Source of the DNA: Shinella fusca
Lineage (GTDB): Bacteria > Pseudomonadota > Alphaproteobacteria > Rhizobiales > Rhizobiaceae
Assembly (NCBI RefSeq): GCF_014203155.1
Contig: NZ_JACHIK010000002.1
Coordinates: 186,001 to 250,000, forward strand
Length of the DNA: 64,000 nt
Direction of reading: 5' to 3'
Of this stretch, positions 43,590-51,777 are shown piece by piece (positions within the stretch are counted from its first letter, which is position 1; the number at the start of each line of letters is the position of its first letter). The translations under genes and the position numbers were made by a program. The notes under the pieces were generated by a model that ran no database searches, was not told the origin of the DNA, and saw only the letters and a program-made list of their open reading frames with translations.

Positions 43590-43609
43590 TACAGTTTTGC
43601 GAAATTGTA
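43590..43609. promoter_or_regulatory. Palindrome between MocR and EamA genes
   Basis: TACAGTTTTGCGAAATTGTA has 8-base arms that differ from perfect symmetry by one base. It lies 32 bases from the MocR start and 63 from the EamA start. It is the likely regulator-binding site for both promoters. Confidence 0.6.
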
Positions 43610-43671
43610 TTGATTTGTTCCTGTCTTGGCCAGCCCTTCGCGCGTAGCGGGAGTAAGGAAAGCGAGGAAAC

Positions 43672-44535
43672 ATGAAAACATCCATGGACGGTTGGGGCAG
43701 CGGGTTTGCCGGTGTCGTCATCTTCAGCGGCTCTCTGCCGGCGACGCGCGTGGCGGTCACGGATTTCTCGCCGCTGTTTCTCACCTCCGCCCGGGCGGTG
43801 ATCGCCGCGCTGCTGGGTGCGGCGCTGCTTCTTGCGCTGCGGCAGGAGAAGCCGTCGCGCGGCGATCTCCTCTCGCTCGTCATCGTTGCGCTCGGCGTCG
43901 TCGTCGGCTTTCCGCTCCTGACGGCCTTCGCCCTGCAATATGTCACGGCGGCGCATTCCATCGTCTTCATCGGCCTCTTGCCGCTCGCCACCGCCGTTTT
44001 CGGTGTCCTTCGCGGCGGGGAGCGGCCGAAGCCGATGTTCTGGCTGTTCTCCTGCCTCGGCAGCGCGACGGTGGCGGGTTTCGCGCTGAGTGCCGGCGGC
44101 GAGATTTCCGTTGCCGGCGACCTCCTGATGATCGCGGCCGTCCTTGCCTGCGGGCTCGGCTATGCCGAGGGCGCGAAGCTCTCGCGTCGTCTCGGCGGCT
44201 GGCAGGTCATCTCCTGGGCGCTCGTCCTCTCCCTGCCGCTGATGGCGGTGATCGCGCTCGCTTCGCTGCCGGGAACCTGGCAGGGCATTGCCGGCAGCGC
44301 ATGGGCGGGGCTCGCCTATGTCTCGGTCTTCAGCATGTTGGTGGGGTTCGTCTTCTGGTATCGCGGCCTTGCGCTCGGCGGCATCGCGGCGGTCGGCCAG
44401 CTGCAACTGCTCCAGCCCTTCTTCGGCCTGCTCCTGGCCGCCGGCCTGCTGCACGAGAAGGTCAGCCCGCTGATGGTGGCGACGACGCTCGCCGTCGTCG
44501 CCTGCGTCGCCGGCGCACGAAAGTTCGCCCGCTAG
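43672..44535 (+). CDS. EamA/DMT family transporter
   Basis: A 287-residue inner-membrane protein with about ten hydrophobic helices in two EamA repeats (about 10-135 and 148-280), usually an exporter of amino acids or metabolites. The usual residues at the second repeat (FSMLVGFVFWYRGLALGGIAAVGQLQLLQP, read in two parts) are present. GAGGAAAC lies directly before ATG 43672. It is divergent from the MocR-type regulator, a common pairing. Confidence 0.9.
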   Translation: MKTSMDGWGSGFAGVVIFSGSLPATRVAVTDFSPLFLTSARAVIAALLGAALLLALRQEKPSRGDLLSLVIVALGVVVGFPLLTAFALQYVTAAHSIVFIGLLPLATAVFGVLRGGERPKPMFWLFSCLGSATVAGFALSAGGEISVAGDLLMIAAVLACGLGYAEGAKLSRRLGGWQVISWALVLSLPLMAVIALASLPGTWQGIAGSAWAGLAYVSVFSMLVGFVFWYRGLALGGIAAVGQLQLLQPFFGLLLAAGLLHEKVSPLMVATTLAVVACVAGARKFAR

Positions 44536-44560
44536 GCAAGGCGCCGGGGTGGCGCCTTGC
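44536..44560. terminator. Hairpin between convergent EamA and putA genes
   Basis: GCAAGGCGCC and GGCGCCTTGC pair over 10 bases with a GGGGT loop, immediately after the EamA stop. It has no T-run on either strand; it may serve both converging genes. Confidence 0.55.
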
Positions 44561-44570
44561 CGGATCGGCC

Positions 44571-47500
44571 TCAGCCGATGGCCATCAGGCTGGCGTTGCC
44601 GCCGGCGGCGGCCGTGTTGATCGAGGTCGAGACCTCTTCCAGCAGCCAGTTGAGGCAATAGGCCTCCGGATCGCTCGCCAGTTCCTCGCTCGAAGCGGCC
44701 TGCACCAGCACGAGCGGGCCGGGAAGGGCCGCGATCTTGCGGTTGACGCGGCGCACGTCCTCCGCGTCACCCTCGACCAGCGCACCGGCGAAGGGGCCGC
44801 TCTTCTCCCAGTCCGCCGACCAGGACAGGCGGGCCGCGACAGAGGCCGGCAGGTCCGAAAGCGCCGGCTTCAGGGACGCGATGTCGTCTATGGCGACCGC
44901 ATTGCCCGTCGCGAGCGCGGCGGCGACCTGCCGCAGCAGGCCCTCTTCCGTCTTCGGAACGAGCAGCACGCGGCCGCGCGGATGCAGCGCATAGAGGTTG
45001 CGTTCGCCGACCGGGCCCGGCAGCTCGCGTTCGAGGCCGAGCGCCGAGCGGTTGGCGAAGCTGCGCGCCGTCTCGCCTTCCGCCGCCTTGCCCTTGCGGT
45101 CGAGCCAGGTGATGAAGTCGCGCAGCGCCGGATCGGTATGCACCGAATCCTGCTGCGGCGGCACGGGGGCCTTCTGCACGAGGCGGCCGATATAGAGCGG
45201 GCCGCCCGCCTTGGGGCCGGTGCCGGAAAGGCCGCGTCCGCCGAAGGGCTGCACGCCGACGACCGCGCCGATGATGTTGCGGTTGACGTAGACGTTGCCG
45301 ACCTTGATGCGGCTCGTGACATGCGCGATCGTCTCGTCGAGGCGCGTGTGCAGGCCGAAGGTGAGGCCGTAGCCCGAGGCGTTGATGTCGTCGATCAGCT
45401 TGTCGAGATCGGCGCGGCGGAAGCGGATGACGTGCAGCACGGGGCCGAAGACCTCGCGCTTCAGGTCGGAAAGCGTCTTCAGCTCGATGATGGTCGGTGC
45501 AACGAAGGTGCCGTGCTCCGTGCCGGCCGGCAGCTGCAGTTGCTCGACCGTGTTGCCGAGGCCGCGCATGCGCTCGATATGCTTGTCGATGCCGTCGCGC
45601 GCCTCCGCCGTGATGACGGGGCCGATATCGACATTGAGGCTGTCGGTGCGGCCGAGCGACAGTTCCTTCAGCGCACCCTTCAGCATGGCGAGCGTGCGGT
45701 CGGCGACGTCGTCCTGCAGGCACAGCACGCGCAGCGCCGAGCAGCGCTGGCCGGCGCTGTCGAAGGCCGACGCGATGACGTCGCCGACGACCTGCTCGGC
45801 GAGCGCCGAGGAATCGACGATCATGGCGTTCTGCCCGCCCGTCTCGGCGATCAGCGGGATCGGCTTGCCGCCGGCCGAAAGCCGTTCGGCAAGCTGCGCC
45901 TGGATGAGGCGGGCGACTTCCGTCGAGCCGGTGAACATGACGCCGGCCGTCTTCGACGCGCCGACGAGGGCGGCGCCGACGCGGCCCGCGCCGGGCACGA
46001 ACTGCAGCGCGCCGACCGGAACGCCGGCCTCGTGCAGGATTTTCACGCTCTCATGGGCGATGATCGGCGTCTCCTCGGCGGGCTTGGCCAGCACGCTGTT
46101 GCCGGCGACGAGGGCGGCGGCGACCTGTCCGGTGAAGATGGCGAGCGGGAAGTTCCACGGGCTGATGCAGACGATGGGCCCGAGCGGCAGGTGCGCCGGG
46201 CCGAGCGTGCGGCGGGCCTGTTCGGCGTAATAACGCAGGAAGTCGACCGCCTCGCGCACCTCGCCGATGGCGTTGGCCGCCGACTTGCCGGCCTCGCGCA
46301 TGATGATGCCCATCAGCGCTTCGATGCGGCCTTCCATGATGTCCGCTGCCCGGTCGAGGCTGGCGGCGCGCTCGGCGGGTGCGGTCGCGGCCCAGGCAGC
46401 GCCGTGTTCGGCGGCCATGGCGACGATGCGCTCGCCATCCTCGGCGCGGATCTCGGTGACGCGGCCGACGACGTCGCGATGGTCGGCCGGGTTCAGCACG
46501 TCGCTCGTCTCGCCCTCGGCCGTGCCGTCGGCCAGAAGCGGCGCGGCATGCCATTCACGGGCGGCGGTGCCGGCAAGCTCGGTCGAAAGGCCGGCAAGCG
46601 TCACCTCGTTGGAGAGGTCGAGGCCCCTGGAATTCTTGCGGGCCTTGCCGAAGAGGTCGTCCGGCAGGGCGATCTGGTCGTGCTGCGCGCCGACGACGGG
46701 CATGGCGGCGACGATGTCGACCGGATCGGCGATCAGCGATTCCACCGAGACCTTCGGGTCGGAAATACGGTTGACGAAGGAGGAGTTGGCGCCGTTTTCC
46801 AGAAGGCGGCGGACGAGGTAGGCCAGCAGCGTCTCATGCGTGCCGACGGGGGCGTAGATGCGGCAGGGCCGGTCGAGCTTGTCCTTGCCGACCACCTCGT
46901 CGTAGAGCGGCTCGCCCATGCCGTGCAGGCACTGGAACTCGTACTTGCCGACGGTGAAGTCGGGACCTGCGAGCTGGTAGATCGTGGCAAGGCTCTGCGC
47001 GTTGTGCGTGGCGAACTGCGGGAAGACGGCATCCGTCGCGGCGAGCAGCTTGCGCGCGCAGGCGACATAGGCGACGTCCGTGTAGATTTTCCGGGTGTAG
47101 ACCGGAAAGCCGTCGAGACCGTCGAGCTGGGCGCGCTTGATCTCGGCGTCCCAATAGGCGCCCTTGACGAGGCGCACCATCATGCGCCGGCCGGCGCGGC
47201 GGGCAAGGTCGATGATGTAGTCGAGCACGAAGGGGCAGCGCTTGCCATAGGCCTGCACGACGAAGCCGAGGCCGTTCCAGCCCTTGAGGTCCTCGTCGAG
47301 GGCGAGGCTTTCGAGGAGGTCCAGCGAAAGCTCCAGCCGGTCGGCTTCCTCGGCGTCGATGTTGAGACCGATGTCGTAGCCCTTGGCGATGGCGGCGAGC
47401 GCCTTCACCTTCGGGAGAAGCTCGGTCATGACGCGTTCGGCCTGCGCGCGGACATAGCGCGGATGCAATGCCGAGAGCTTGATGGAAATGCCGGGGCCTT

Positions 47501-48251
47501 CATAGATGCCGCGCCCGGCCGAGGCCTTGCCGATGGCGTGGATGGCGGCCTCGTAGTCGCGGTAGTACCGCTCGGCGTCGGCGGCCGTCGTCGCGGCCTC
47601 GCCCAGCATGTCGTAGGAATAGCGGAAGCCGCGGGCCTCAAGGGGTTTGGAGCGCTTCAACGCCTCGTCGATCGTCTCGCCGGTGACGAACTGTTCTCCC
47701 ATCATGCGCATCGCCATGTCGACGCCGCGGCGGATGACCGGCTCGCCGGCCCGCGCGATGAGGCGCGTCAATGCGGCGGAAAGGCCGCGGTCGTTGACCG
47801 TCGAGGTGAGCTTGCCGGTGACGACGAGGCCCCAGGTGGCCGCGTTGACGAACATCGACTTGCCGCCGCCGATATGAGAGGTCCAGTCGCCCTCGGCGAT
47901 CTTGTCGCGGATCAGCGCATCGCGCGTATCGGTGTCGGGAATGCGCAGCAGGGCTTCGGCAAGGCACATCAGCGCCACACCTTCCTGGCTCGACAGAGAA
48001 TATTCCTGCACCAGGCCCTCGACGCCCGTGCCCTTGTGCTTGGCGCGCAGCGCCTCGATCAGCGTGCGGGCGGTGCTGCGGATGTCGTAGCGCTCGCGCT
48101 CGGAAACGCGCGCGGCGGCGACGAGCGGCGGCAGGCATTCCGTCTCGGGGCGGCGGTAGGCGGCGGTGATCGCCTGTCGCAGGTCCGTCTGCGGGCGGAT
48201 CGGCGGGGCGAAATGCGAGAAGGGGGCGGCGGTGTCGGCGGGCTTGTGCAT
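44571..48251 (-). CDS. putA: Bifunctional proline dehydrogenase / P5C dehydrogenase
   Basis: A 1226-residue enzyme that oxidises proline to glutamate with FAD and NAD. The FAD-binding proline dehydrogenase barrel (about 100-460) has NIDAEEADRLELSLDLLESL and RLVKGAYWDAEIK; the aldehyde dehydrogenase domain (about 540-980) has AETGGQNAMIV and the catalytic cysteine in SAGQRCSALR. A C-terminal ALDH-like tail follows to LMAIG. There is no N-terminal ribbon-helix-helix, so unlike E. coli PutA it does not bind DNA; the divergent Lrp-type regulator should do so. The start at 48251 (MHKPADTAAP) lacks a clear ribosome site. Confidence 0.96.
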   Translation of the reverse strand: MHKPADTAAPFSHFAPPIRPQTDLRQAITAAYRRPETECLPPLVAAARVSERERYDIRSTARTLIEALRAKHKGTGVEGLVQEYSLSSQEGVALMCLAEALLRIPDTDTRDALIRDKIAEGDWTSHIGGGKSMFVNAATWGLVVTGKLTSTVNDRGLSAALTRLIARAGEPVIRRGVDMAMRMMGEQFVTGETIDEALKRSKPLEARGFRYSYDMLGEAATTAADAERYYRDYEAAIHAIGKASAGRGIYEGPGISIKLSALHPRYVRAQAERVMTELLPKVKALAAIAKGYDIGLNIDAEEADRLELSLDLLESLALDEDLKGWNGLGFVVQAYGKRCPFVLDYIIDLARRAGRRMMVRLVKGAYWDAEIKRAQLDGLDGFPVYTRKIYTDVAYVACARKLLAATDAVFPQFATHNAQSLATIYQLAGPDFTVGKYEFQCLHGMGEPLYDEVVGKDKLDRPCRIYAPVGTHETLLAYLVRRLLENGANSSFVNRISDPKVSVESLIADPVDIVAAMPVVGAQHDQIALPDDLFGKARKNSRGLDLSNEVTLAGLSTELAGTAAREWHAAPLLADGTAEGETSDVLNPADHRDVVGRVTEIRAEDGERIVAMAAEHGAAWAATAPAERAASLDRAADIMEGRIEALMGIIMREAGKSAANAIGEVREAVDFLRYYAEQARRTLGPAHLPLGPIVCISPWNFPLAIFTGQVAAALVAGNSVLAKPAEETPIIAHESVKILHEAGVPVGALQFVPGAGRVGAALVGASKTAGVMFTGSTEVARLIQAQLAERLSAGGKPIPLIAETGGQNAMIVDSSALAEQVVGDVIASAFDSAGQRCSALRVLCLQDDVADRTLAMLKGALKELSLGRTDSLNVDIGPVITAEARDGIDKHIERMRGLGNTVEQLQLPAGTEHGTFVAPTIIELKTLSDLKREVFGPVLHVIRFRRADLDKLIDDINASGYGLTFGLHTRLDETIAHVTSRIKVGNVYVNRNIIGAVVGVQPFGGRGLSGTGPKAGGPLYIGRLVQKAPVPPQQDSVHTDPALRDFITWLDRKGKAAEGETARSFANRSALGLERELPGPVGERNLYALHPRGRVLLVPKTEEGLLRQVAAALATGNAVAIDDIASLKPALSDLPASVAARLSWSADWEKSGPFAGALVEGDAEDVRRVNRKIAALPGPLVLVQAASSEELASDPEAYCLNWLLEEVSTSINTAAAGGNASLMAIG

Positions 48252-48460
48252 CGGAGGACCTATGAGAAGCGGTTTGGTGTCGTGAAGGTCAGCGGATGAA
48301 GGCGACGGCAGGCGCGTTCCGCCTTGGGATGCCGCGGCGGAACAGGTCCGGCGCCATGCTAGCATCGAAGCGGTCGTCTTGCATCCGTCTCCCCCGGTCT
48401 CATCGGAACGCGGCAGGATTTCGTTCCGGGAAAACCGGTGCGGACAATATCACGCGGCCG

Positions 48461-48530
48461 AAAAGCATATGGACTTCGTATCGTTATGATTTAGGCTATA
48501 TGGATCTATTTTTAGCCATAGGGAGATCGA
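48461..48530. promoter_or_regulatory. putA-putR divergent control region
   Basis: An AT-rich tract in a 280-base gap. It has repeated CATATGGA/TATATGGA at 48467 and 48498, and GGCTA/TAGCC arms at 48494 and 48513. These fit binding by an Lrp-type protein; no exact operator is claimed. Confidence 0.45.
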
Positions 48531-48531
48531 T

Positions 48532-49002
48532 TTGCCTGATATTTCCCAGATTGAAAGTTCATTGGACGCCTTCGACCGGAAGATACTCGAGGAGCTGGCG
48601 GAAAACGGCCGGATCCCGGTGGCCGAGCTGGCGGAGAAGGTCGGCCTTTCCAAGACGCCGTGCCAGAACCGCTTCAAGCGGCTGATCGCCGACGGCTTCA
48701 TCCAGGGCTTCAAGGCGATCCTCGATCCGTCGAAGATGAACCTCGACCACATCGCCTTTGCCGAGGTGAAGCTGACCCACACGCACGAAGCGGCGCTGAC
48801 CGGCTTCAACGCGGCGGTGAAGAAGATCAAGGAGGTGGAGGAGTGCCACATGATCGCCGGCCGCTTCGACTATCTCCTGAAGATCCGCACGCGCGACATC
48901 AAGAAATACCGGCTCGTCCTCGGCGAGCGAATCTCGAACCTGCCCTATGTCGCCAGCACCTCGACCAACGTGGCGATGGAGACGGTGAAGGAACGCGGCT
49001 GA
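48532..49002 (+). CDS. putR: Lrp/AsnC family regulator of putA
   Basis: A 156-residue feast/famine regulator. The N-terminal HTH_AsnC domain covers about residues 10-60 (FDRKILEELAENGRIPVAELAEKVGLSKTP, read in two parts), and the C-terminal RAM effector domain is at about 70-145. The start is TTG 48532 with GGGAG 7 bases upstream. Divergence from putA matches the PutR arrangement of Agrobacterium, Rhizobium and Rhodobacter, in which PutR activates putA in response to proline; the symbol rests on that context. Confidence 0.88.
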   Translation: MPDISQIESSLDAFDRKILEELAENGRIPVAELAEKVGLSKTPCQNRFKRLIADGFIQGFKAILDPSKMNLDHIAFAEVKLTHTHEAALTGFNAAVKKIKEVEECHMIAGRFDYLLKIRTRDIKKYRLVLGERISNLPYVASTSTNVAMETVKERG

Positions 49003-49065
49003 GGCACGCCAAGGAACAACGCGAGACGATTGCGGGTTGATCGGATCATCGCCAAGGAGGATGCC

Positions 49066-49257
49066 ATGCCCGCAAAATCGAAAGCACAGCAGAAGGCCGC
49101 CGGCGCCGCCCTTGCCGCCAAGCGCGACGACATGAAGAAGAGCGAACTCAAGGGCGCCTCGAAGGGCATGGAGAAATCCATGTCCGAGAAGGAGCTGGAG
49201 GAGCTCGCCTCCACCAAGCGCAAGGGCAAGCCCGAGCACAAGTCCAAGTCGGATTGA
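49066..49257 (+). CDS. DUF3008 small basic protein
   Basis: A 63-residue highly charged, Lys-rich protein (MPAKSKAQQKAAGAALAAKR...) ending ASTKRKGKPEHKSKSD, which is the DUF3008 pattern. It is likely disordered. AAGGAGG precedes ATG 49066 by 6 bases, a strong site. Members are commonly found with stress and stationary-phase genes; the molecular role is unknown. The DUF2171 gene follows 81 bases later and may be cotranscribed. Confidence 0.85.
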   Translation: MPAKSKAQQKAAGAALAAKRDDMKKSELKGASKGMEKSMSEKELEELASTKRKGKPEHKSKSD

Positions 49258-49338
49258 GGAACCGGATCGGGACTGGGCCGGAACCACGCGCCGGGTCCGG
49301 CGTTCCCCTGGGGTCATCCCCAATGAAGGAGAACCCCA

Positions 49339-49572
49339 ATGGTTGCTGCAACAGACATTCGCGAACACATGGAAGTGCGTGCCGCAGACGGCCGCCATGT
49401 CGGCACCGTGGACCATCTCGACGGCGAAAGCCGCATCAAGCTGACGAAGAGCGATTCCACCGACGGCAAGCACCACCTCATTCCGCTGGAATGGGTCGAT
49501 CATGTCGATGCGCATGTCCATCTCAACAAGAATGCCGACGACGTCCAGCGCCAATGGACGTCGCTGAACTGA
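49339..49572 (+). CDS. DUF2171 domain protein
   Basis: A 77-residue soluble protein of the DUF2171/PRC-like beta type (VRAADGRHVGTVDHLDGESRIKLTK, read in two parts) with a histidine-rich middle (GKHHLIPLEWVDHVDAHVHL). GAAGGAG precedes ATG 49339 by 7 bases. A terminator follows 23 bases after the stop. Function unknown; family members are frequent in rhizobial stress-linked loci. Confidence 0.85.
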   Translation: MVAATDIREHMEVRAADGRHVGTVDHLDGESRIKLTKSDSTDGKHHLIPLEWVDHVDAHVHLNKNADDVQRQWTSLN

Positions 49573-49595
49573 CGTCGGGCCGAACCGACATCAAG

Positions 49596-49618
49596 AAGCC
49601 GCCGCAAGGCGGCTTTTT
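49596..49618 (+). terminator. Rho-independent terminator after DUF2171 gene
   Basis: AAGCCGCC-GCAA-GGCGGCTT followed by TTT; 8-base stem, 4-base loop. Confidence 0.9.
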
Positions 49619-49691
49619 CGTACGCGGCAGGAATGGAGCGGACCGGCGAAATCTGTTATGACAGCAGACAGTGGCGGTTTGGGAGGCCCGG

Positions 49692-50711
49692 ATGGCGGTG
49701 GATGTGCGCGCATCGAAGGAGATTGGCGGGGCGTCGGCGCCGAAGGCGTTGCGCGTCGGCTTCATCCTGTCGAAGGGTTTCACCCTTTCCGCCTTTGCCC
49801 TGTTCGTCGACACGCTACGGCTTGCCAGCGACAGCGAGGATCGCTCCCGGCGTGTCAATTGCGACTGGGACGTGCTGTCCAGCACGCGCAACTTCATCTC
49901 CTCTTCCAGCGGCATCCAGGTCGCGCCGACCGCGCCCTTCGCCGATCCCTCCTGTTTCGACTACATCGCCGTCGTCGGCGGGCTCCTCAGCGTGGAGGAG
50001 CCGATCGACAGCTATGCCAAGACCTACCTGCGCAAGGCGGCCAATGCGGGCGTCGGGCTCATCGGTCTGTGTACGGGCAGCTTCATCCTGGCCGAGGCGG
50101 GCCTGCTCAAGGGGCATACGGCCTGCGTGAGCTGGCTGCACCACCGCGATTTCCGCGCCCGCTATCCCGACATCGAGGCGACCTCGGAGCAGATCTTCCG
50201 CTTCGACGGCAAGGTCGCCACCTGTGCCGGCGGCAGCAGCGTCGCAGATCTTGCCGCCACGCTCGTGCGCCACCATGTCGGCGAGGCGGCCGAGCGCAAT
50301 GCGCTGGAAATCCTGCAGATCCGCCACCGGCGCGACGCGACGGACCTCCAGCCGCGCAACCCGCTGGGGCTGGAGGCGCGCGACCGCCGGGTGCATCTCG
50401 CCATCATGATGATGGAGCAGCACACGGAAGACCTTCTTTCCATCGACAGCATCGCCACCATGACCGGCGTTTCCCGCCGGCAGCTCGAACGGCTGTTCGA
50501 GGGTGACATGGGCGCCTCGCCGAGCACGATCTACATGCGCATCCGCATGGCCGCGGCCTTCACCATGGTGATCCGCACCAACAAGCCGCTGATCGAGATC
50601 GCGCTTGAAACCGGCTTCGAGAGCCTGTCGCACTTCACCCGCCGCTTCCGTGCGGCCTTCGGCGATACGCCCTCGCAGATCCGCCGCGACGGCCGACGCC
50701 AGGCGAGCTGA
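49692..50711 (+). CDS. GlxA family AraC-type regulator
   Basis: A 339-residue regulator with an N-terminal DJ-1/PfpI (class I glutamine amidotransferase-like) domain (about 20-195) and a C-terminal AraC DNA-binding domain (about 230-330; SIDSIATMTGVSRRQLERLFEGDMG and IALETGFESLSHFTRRFRAAFGDTPS). The nucleophile-elbow cysteine is in GLCTGSFILAEAG. This architecture is seen in GbdR, ArgR and CdhR-type regulators of quaternary amine and arginine catabolism. GGGAGG is 5 bases before ATG 49692. The target genes are not evident here. Confidence 0.9.
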   Translation: MAVDVRASKEIGGASAPKALRVGFILSKGFTLSAFALFVDTLRLASDSEDRSRRVNCDWDVLSSTRNFISSSSGIQVAPTAPFADPSCFDYIAVVGGLLSVEEPIDSYAKTYLRKAANAGVGLIGLCTGSFILAEAGLLKGHTACVSWLHHRDFRARYPDIEATSEQIFRFDGKVATCAGGSSVADLAATLVRHHVGEAAERNALEILQIRHRRDATDLQPRNPLGLEARDRRVHLAIMMMEQHTEDLLSIDSIATMTGVSRRQLERLFEGDMGASPSTIYMRIRMAAAFTMVIRTNKPLIEIALETGFESLSHFTRRFRAAFGDTPSQIRRDGRRQAS

Positions 50712-50768
50712 GGGAACCAGAAGGCCTCTTCATCCGTTCGGTCCCTCATTGCTGACAAGGAGACCGCA

Positions 50769-51092
50769 ATGGCAAGCAACGACGTTCAATCCCAGATTTC
50801 AGCCCTGCGCGCGGAAATCGCCCAGCTCCAGAAGGACCTCGGCGACAAGGGCGCCGAAGCCTATGACACCATGCGCGAGCGTGCCGGCAATGCGATGGAG
50901 GCGGCACGCCCGGCGGTCCGCTCCGCCAGCCGCTATGTCCGCAACGAGGGCGCGGCGGTGGCCCAGGCGGCCCGCGAGCACCCCGCCGCCGTTTCGACAC
51001 TCGTCCTGACGGCCGGCCTTGCCGGCATCGTTCTCGGCTATCTCATCGGTTCCCTCGAAAGCGAACCGCCCCGCCGCCAGCGCTGGTTCTGA
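50769..51092 (+). CDS. Small membrane-anchored DUF883-like protein
   Basis: A 107-residue protein with an N-terminal coiled coil (about 4-25; SQISALRAEIAQLQKDL), an alanine-rich amphipathic helix and a single C-terminal membrane helix (about 76-96) ending RRQRWF. This matches the ElaB/YqjD (DUF883) layout, whose E. coli members are stress-induced and bind ribosomes. AAGGAG precedes ATG 50769. A terminator follows. A similar protein is encoded at 51287-51592. Confidence 0.78.
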   Translation: MASNDVQSQISALRAEIAQLQKDLGDKGAEAYDTMRERAGNAMEAARPAVRSASRYVRNEGAAVAQAAREHPAAVSTLVLTAGLAGIVLGYLIGSLESEPPRRQRWF

Positions 51093-51120
51093 TGAGCGCC
51101 GATTGGCCCTAAATGCAGGA

Positions 51121-51145
51121 AAGCCCGGCAATGCCGGGCTTTTTC
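51121..51145 (+). terminator. Rho-independent terminator
   Basis: AAGCCCGGC-AAT-GCCGGGCTT followed by TTT; perfect 9-base stem, 28 bases after the DUF883-like gene. Confidence 0.9.
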
Positions 51146-51171
51146 TTGTCTTCTCCCTGCCTTGTCTCCTC

Positions 51172-51260
51172 CGTCATGGTCGGGCTTGACCCGACCATCC
51201 ATATGCCTCGGCACGCCCTGCGTTCGTGGCATGGATCCTCGGCTCAAGGCCGAGGATGAC
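51172..51260. repeat. Palindromic intergenic repeat
   Basis: The left arm has GGTCGGGCTTGACCCGACC and the right arm CCTCGGCTCAAGGCCGAGG, members of the repeat family at 33591 and 38995. The stem bases differ between arms but remain paired within each. Confidence 0.85.
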
Positions 51261-51286
51261 GACGGTGAGCGGAGTTGCCGGCAGGA

Positions 51287-51592
51287 TCACCGATGGCGCA
51301 GGCCGCAGAGGTAGCCGATGAGGGCGGCGCCGGCGAGGGCGGCGAGGGGGTTGGCCTGGATGGTCTGGCGCAGGTCGTCGCGCAGGGATTCCGCCTTGGC
51401 GGCCGCCAGCTGGCCGGTGCCTTCGGCGATCAGCCCGGCGGATTCCTTCAGCCGGCCGATTTCCGATTTCAACGCCTCGATCTGCTCGTTGATCGTCGCC
51501 TCCGCCTCGGCGCTGCGCGCTTCCTGCGAAACCGTGTCGCGACCTTCGACGACGCCGAGCGTGCGCTTGCCGGTGCTCTTTTCGTCAGCCAT
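51287..51592 (-). CDS. Small DUF883-like membrane-anchored protein
   Basis: A 101-residue protein (MADEKSTGKRTLGVVEG...) with a central coiled coil (about 30-60; EATINEQIEALKSEIGRLKES) and a C-terminal glycine-containing membrane helix (ANPLAALAGAALIGYLCGLRHR, read in two parts). ATG 51592 is chosen because AGGAG is 8 bases upstream; ATG 51598 is too close. The layout resembles ElaB/YqjD proteins and its neighbour at 50769. It is divergent from the imu operon. Confidence 0.75.
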   Translation of the reverse strand: MADEKSTGKRTLGVVEGRDTVSQEARSAEAEATINEQIEALKSEIGRLKESAGLIAEGTGQLAAAKAESLRDDLRQTIQANPLAALAGAALIGYLCGLRHR

Positions 51593-51730
51593 GGGCATGT
51601 CTCCTGAATTGAGGGCCTGAATTGAGAGAATGTCGGAAGGAGAACTTTTATCGCGCGACTTGGTTCCAGGGGATGATTCAAACTGTGATCTTTCCCGTGC
51701 GGGAGTCCGGTTGACTCTTTCGCATGATGT

Positions 51731-51745
51731 GAACAAATAGAGAAC
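51731..51745. promoter_or_regulatory. LexA box (SOS operator)
   Basis: GAACAAATAGAGAAC is an exact GAAC-N7-GAAC, the alphaproteobacterial LexA site, 32 bases before imuA. It should keep imuA-imuB-dnaE2 silent until DNA damage. Confidence 0.9.
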
Positions 51746-51777
51746 ATGTGCCGTCAAACCCGGGAGCCGCCACGCCG

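Noticed and set aside
44571-48251. DNA-binding role for PutA
   Set aside because: No N-terminal ribbon-helix-helix region precedes the dehydrogenase; the Lrp-type gene next door is the more likely regulator.
43626-48299. A 1557-codon open frame antisense to putA
   Set aside because: It mirrors putA across its full length, has biased low-complexity composition (Arg, Ala, Gly, Asp) and starts without a ribosome site. Long antisense frames are expected at this GC content.
33591-51260. CRISPR-like array from the repeated hairpins
   Set aside because: Copies are thousands of bases apart, palindromic in pairs and without regular spacers; no cas genes are present.
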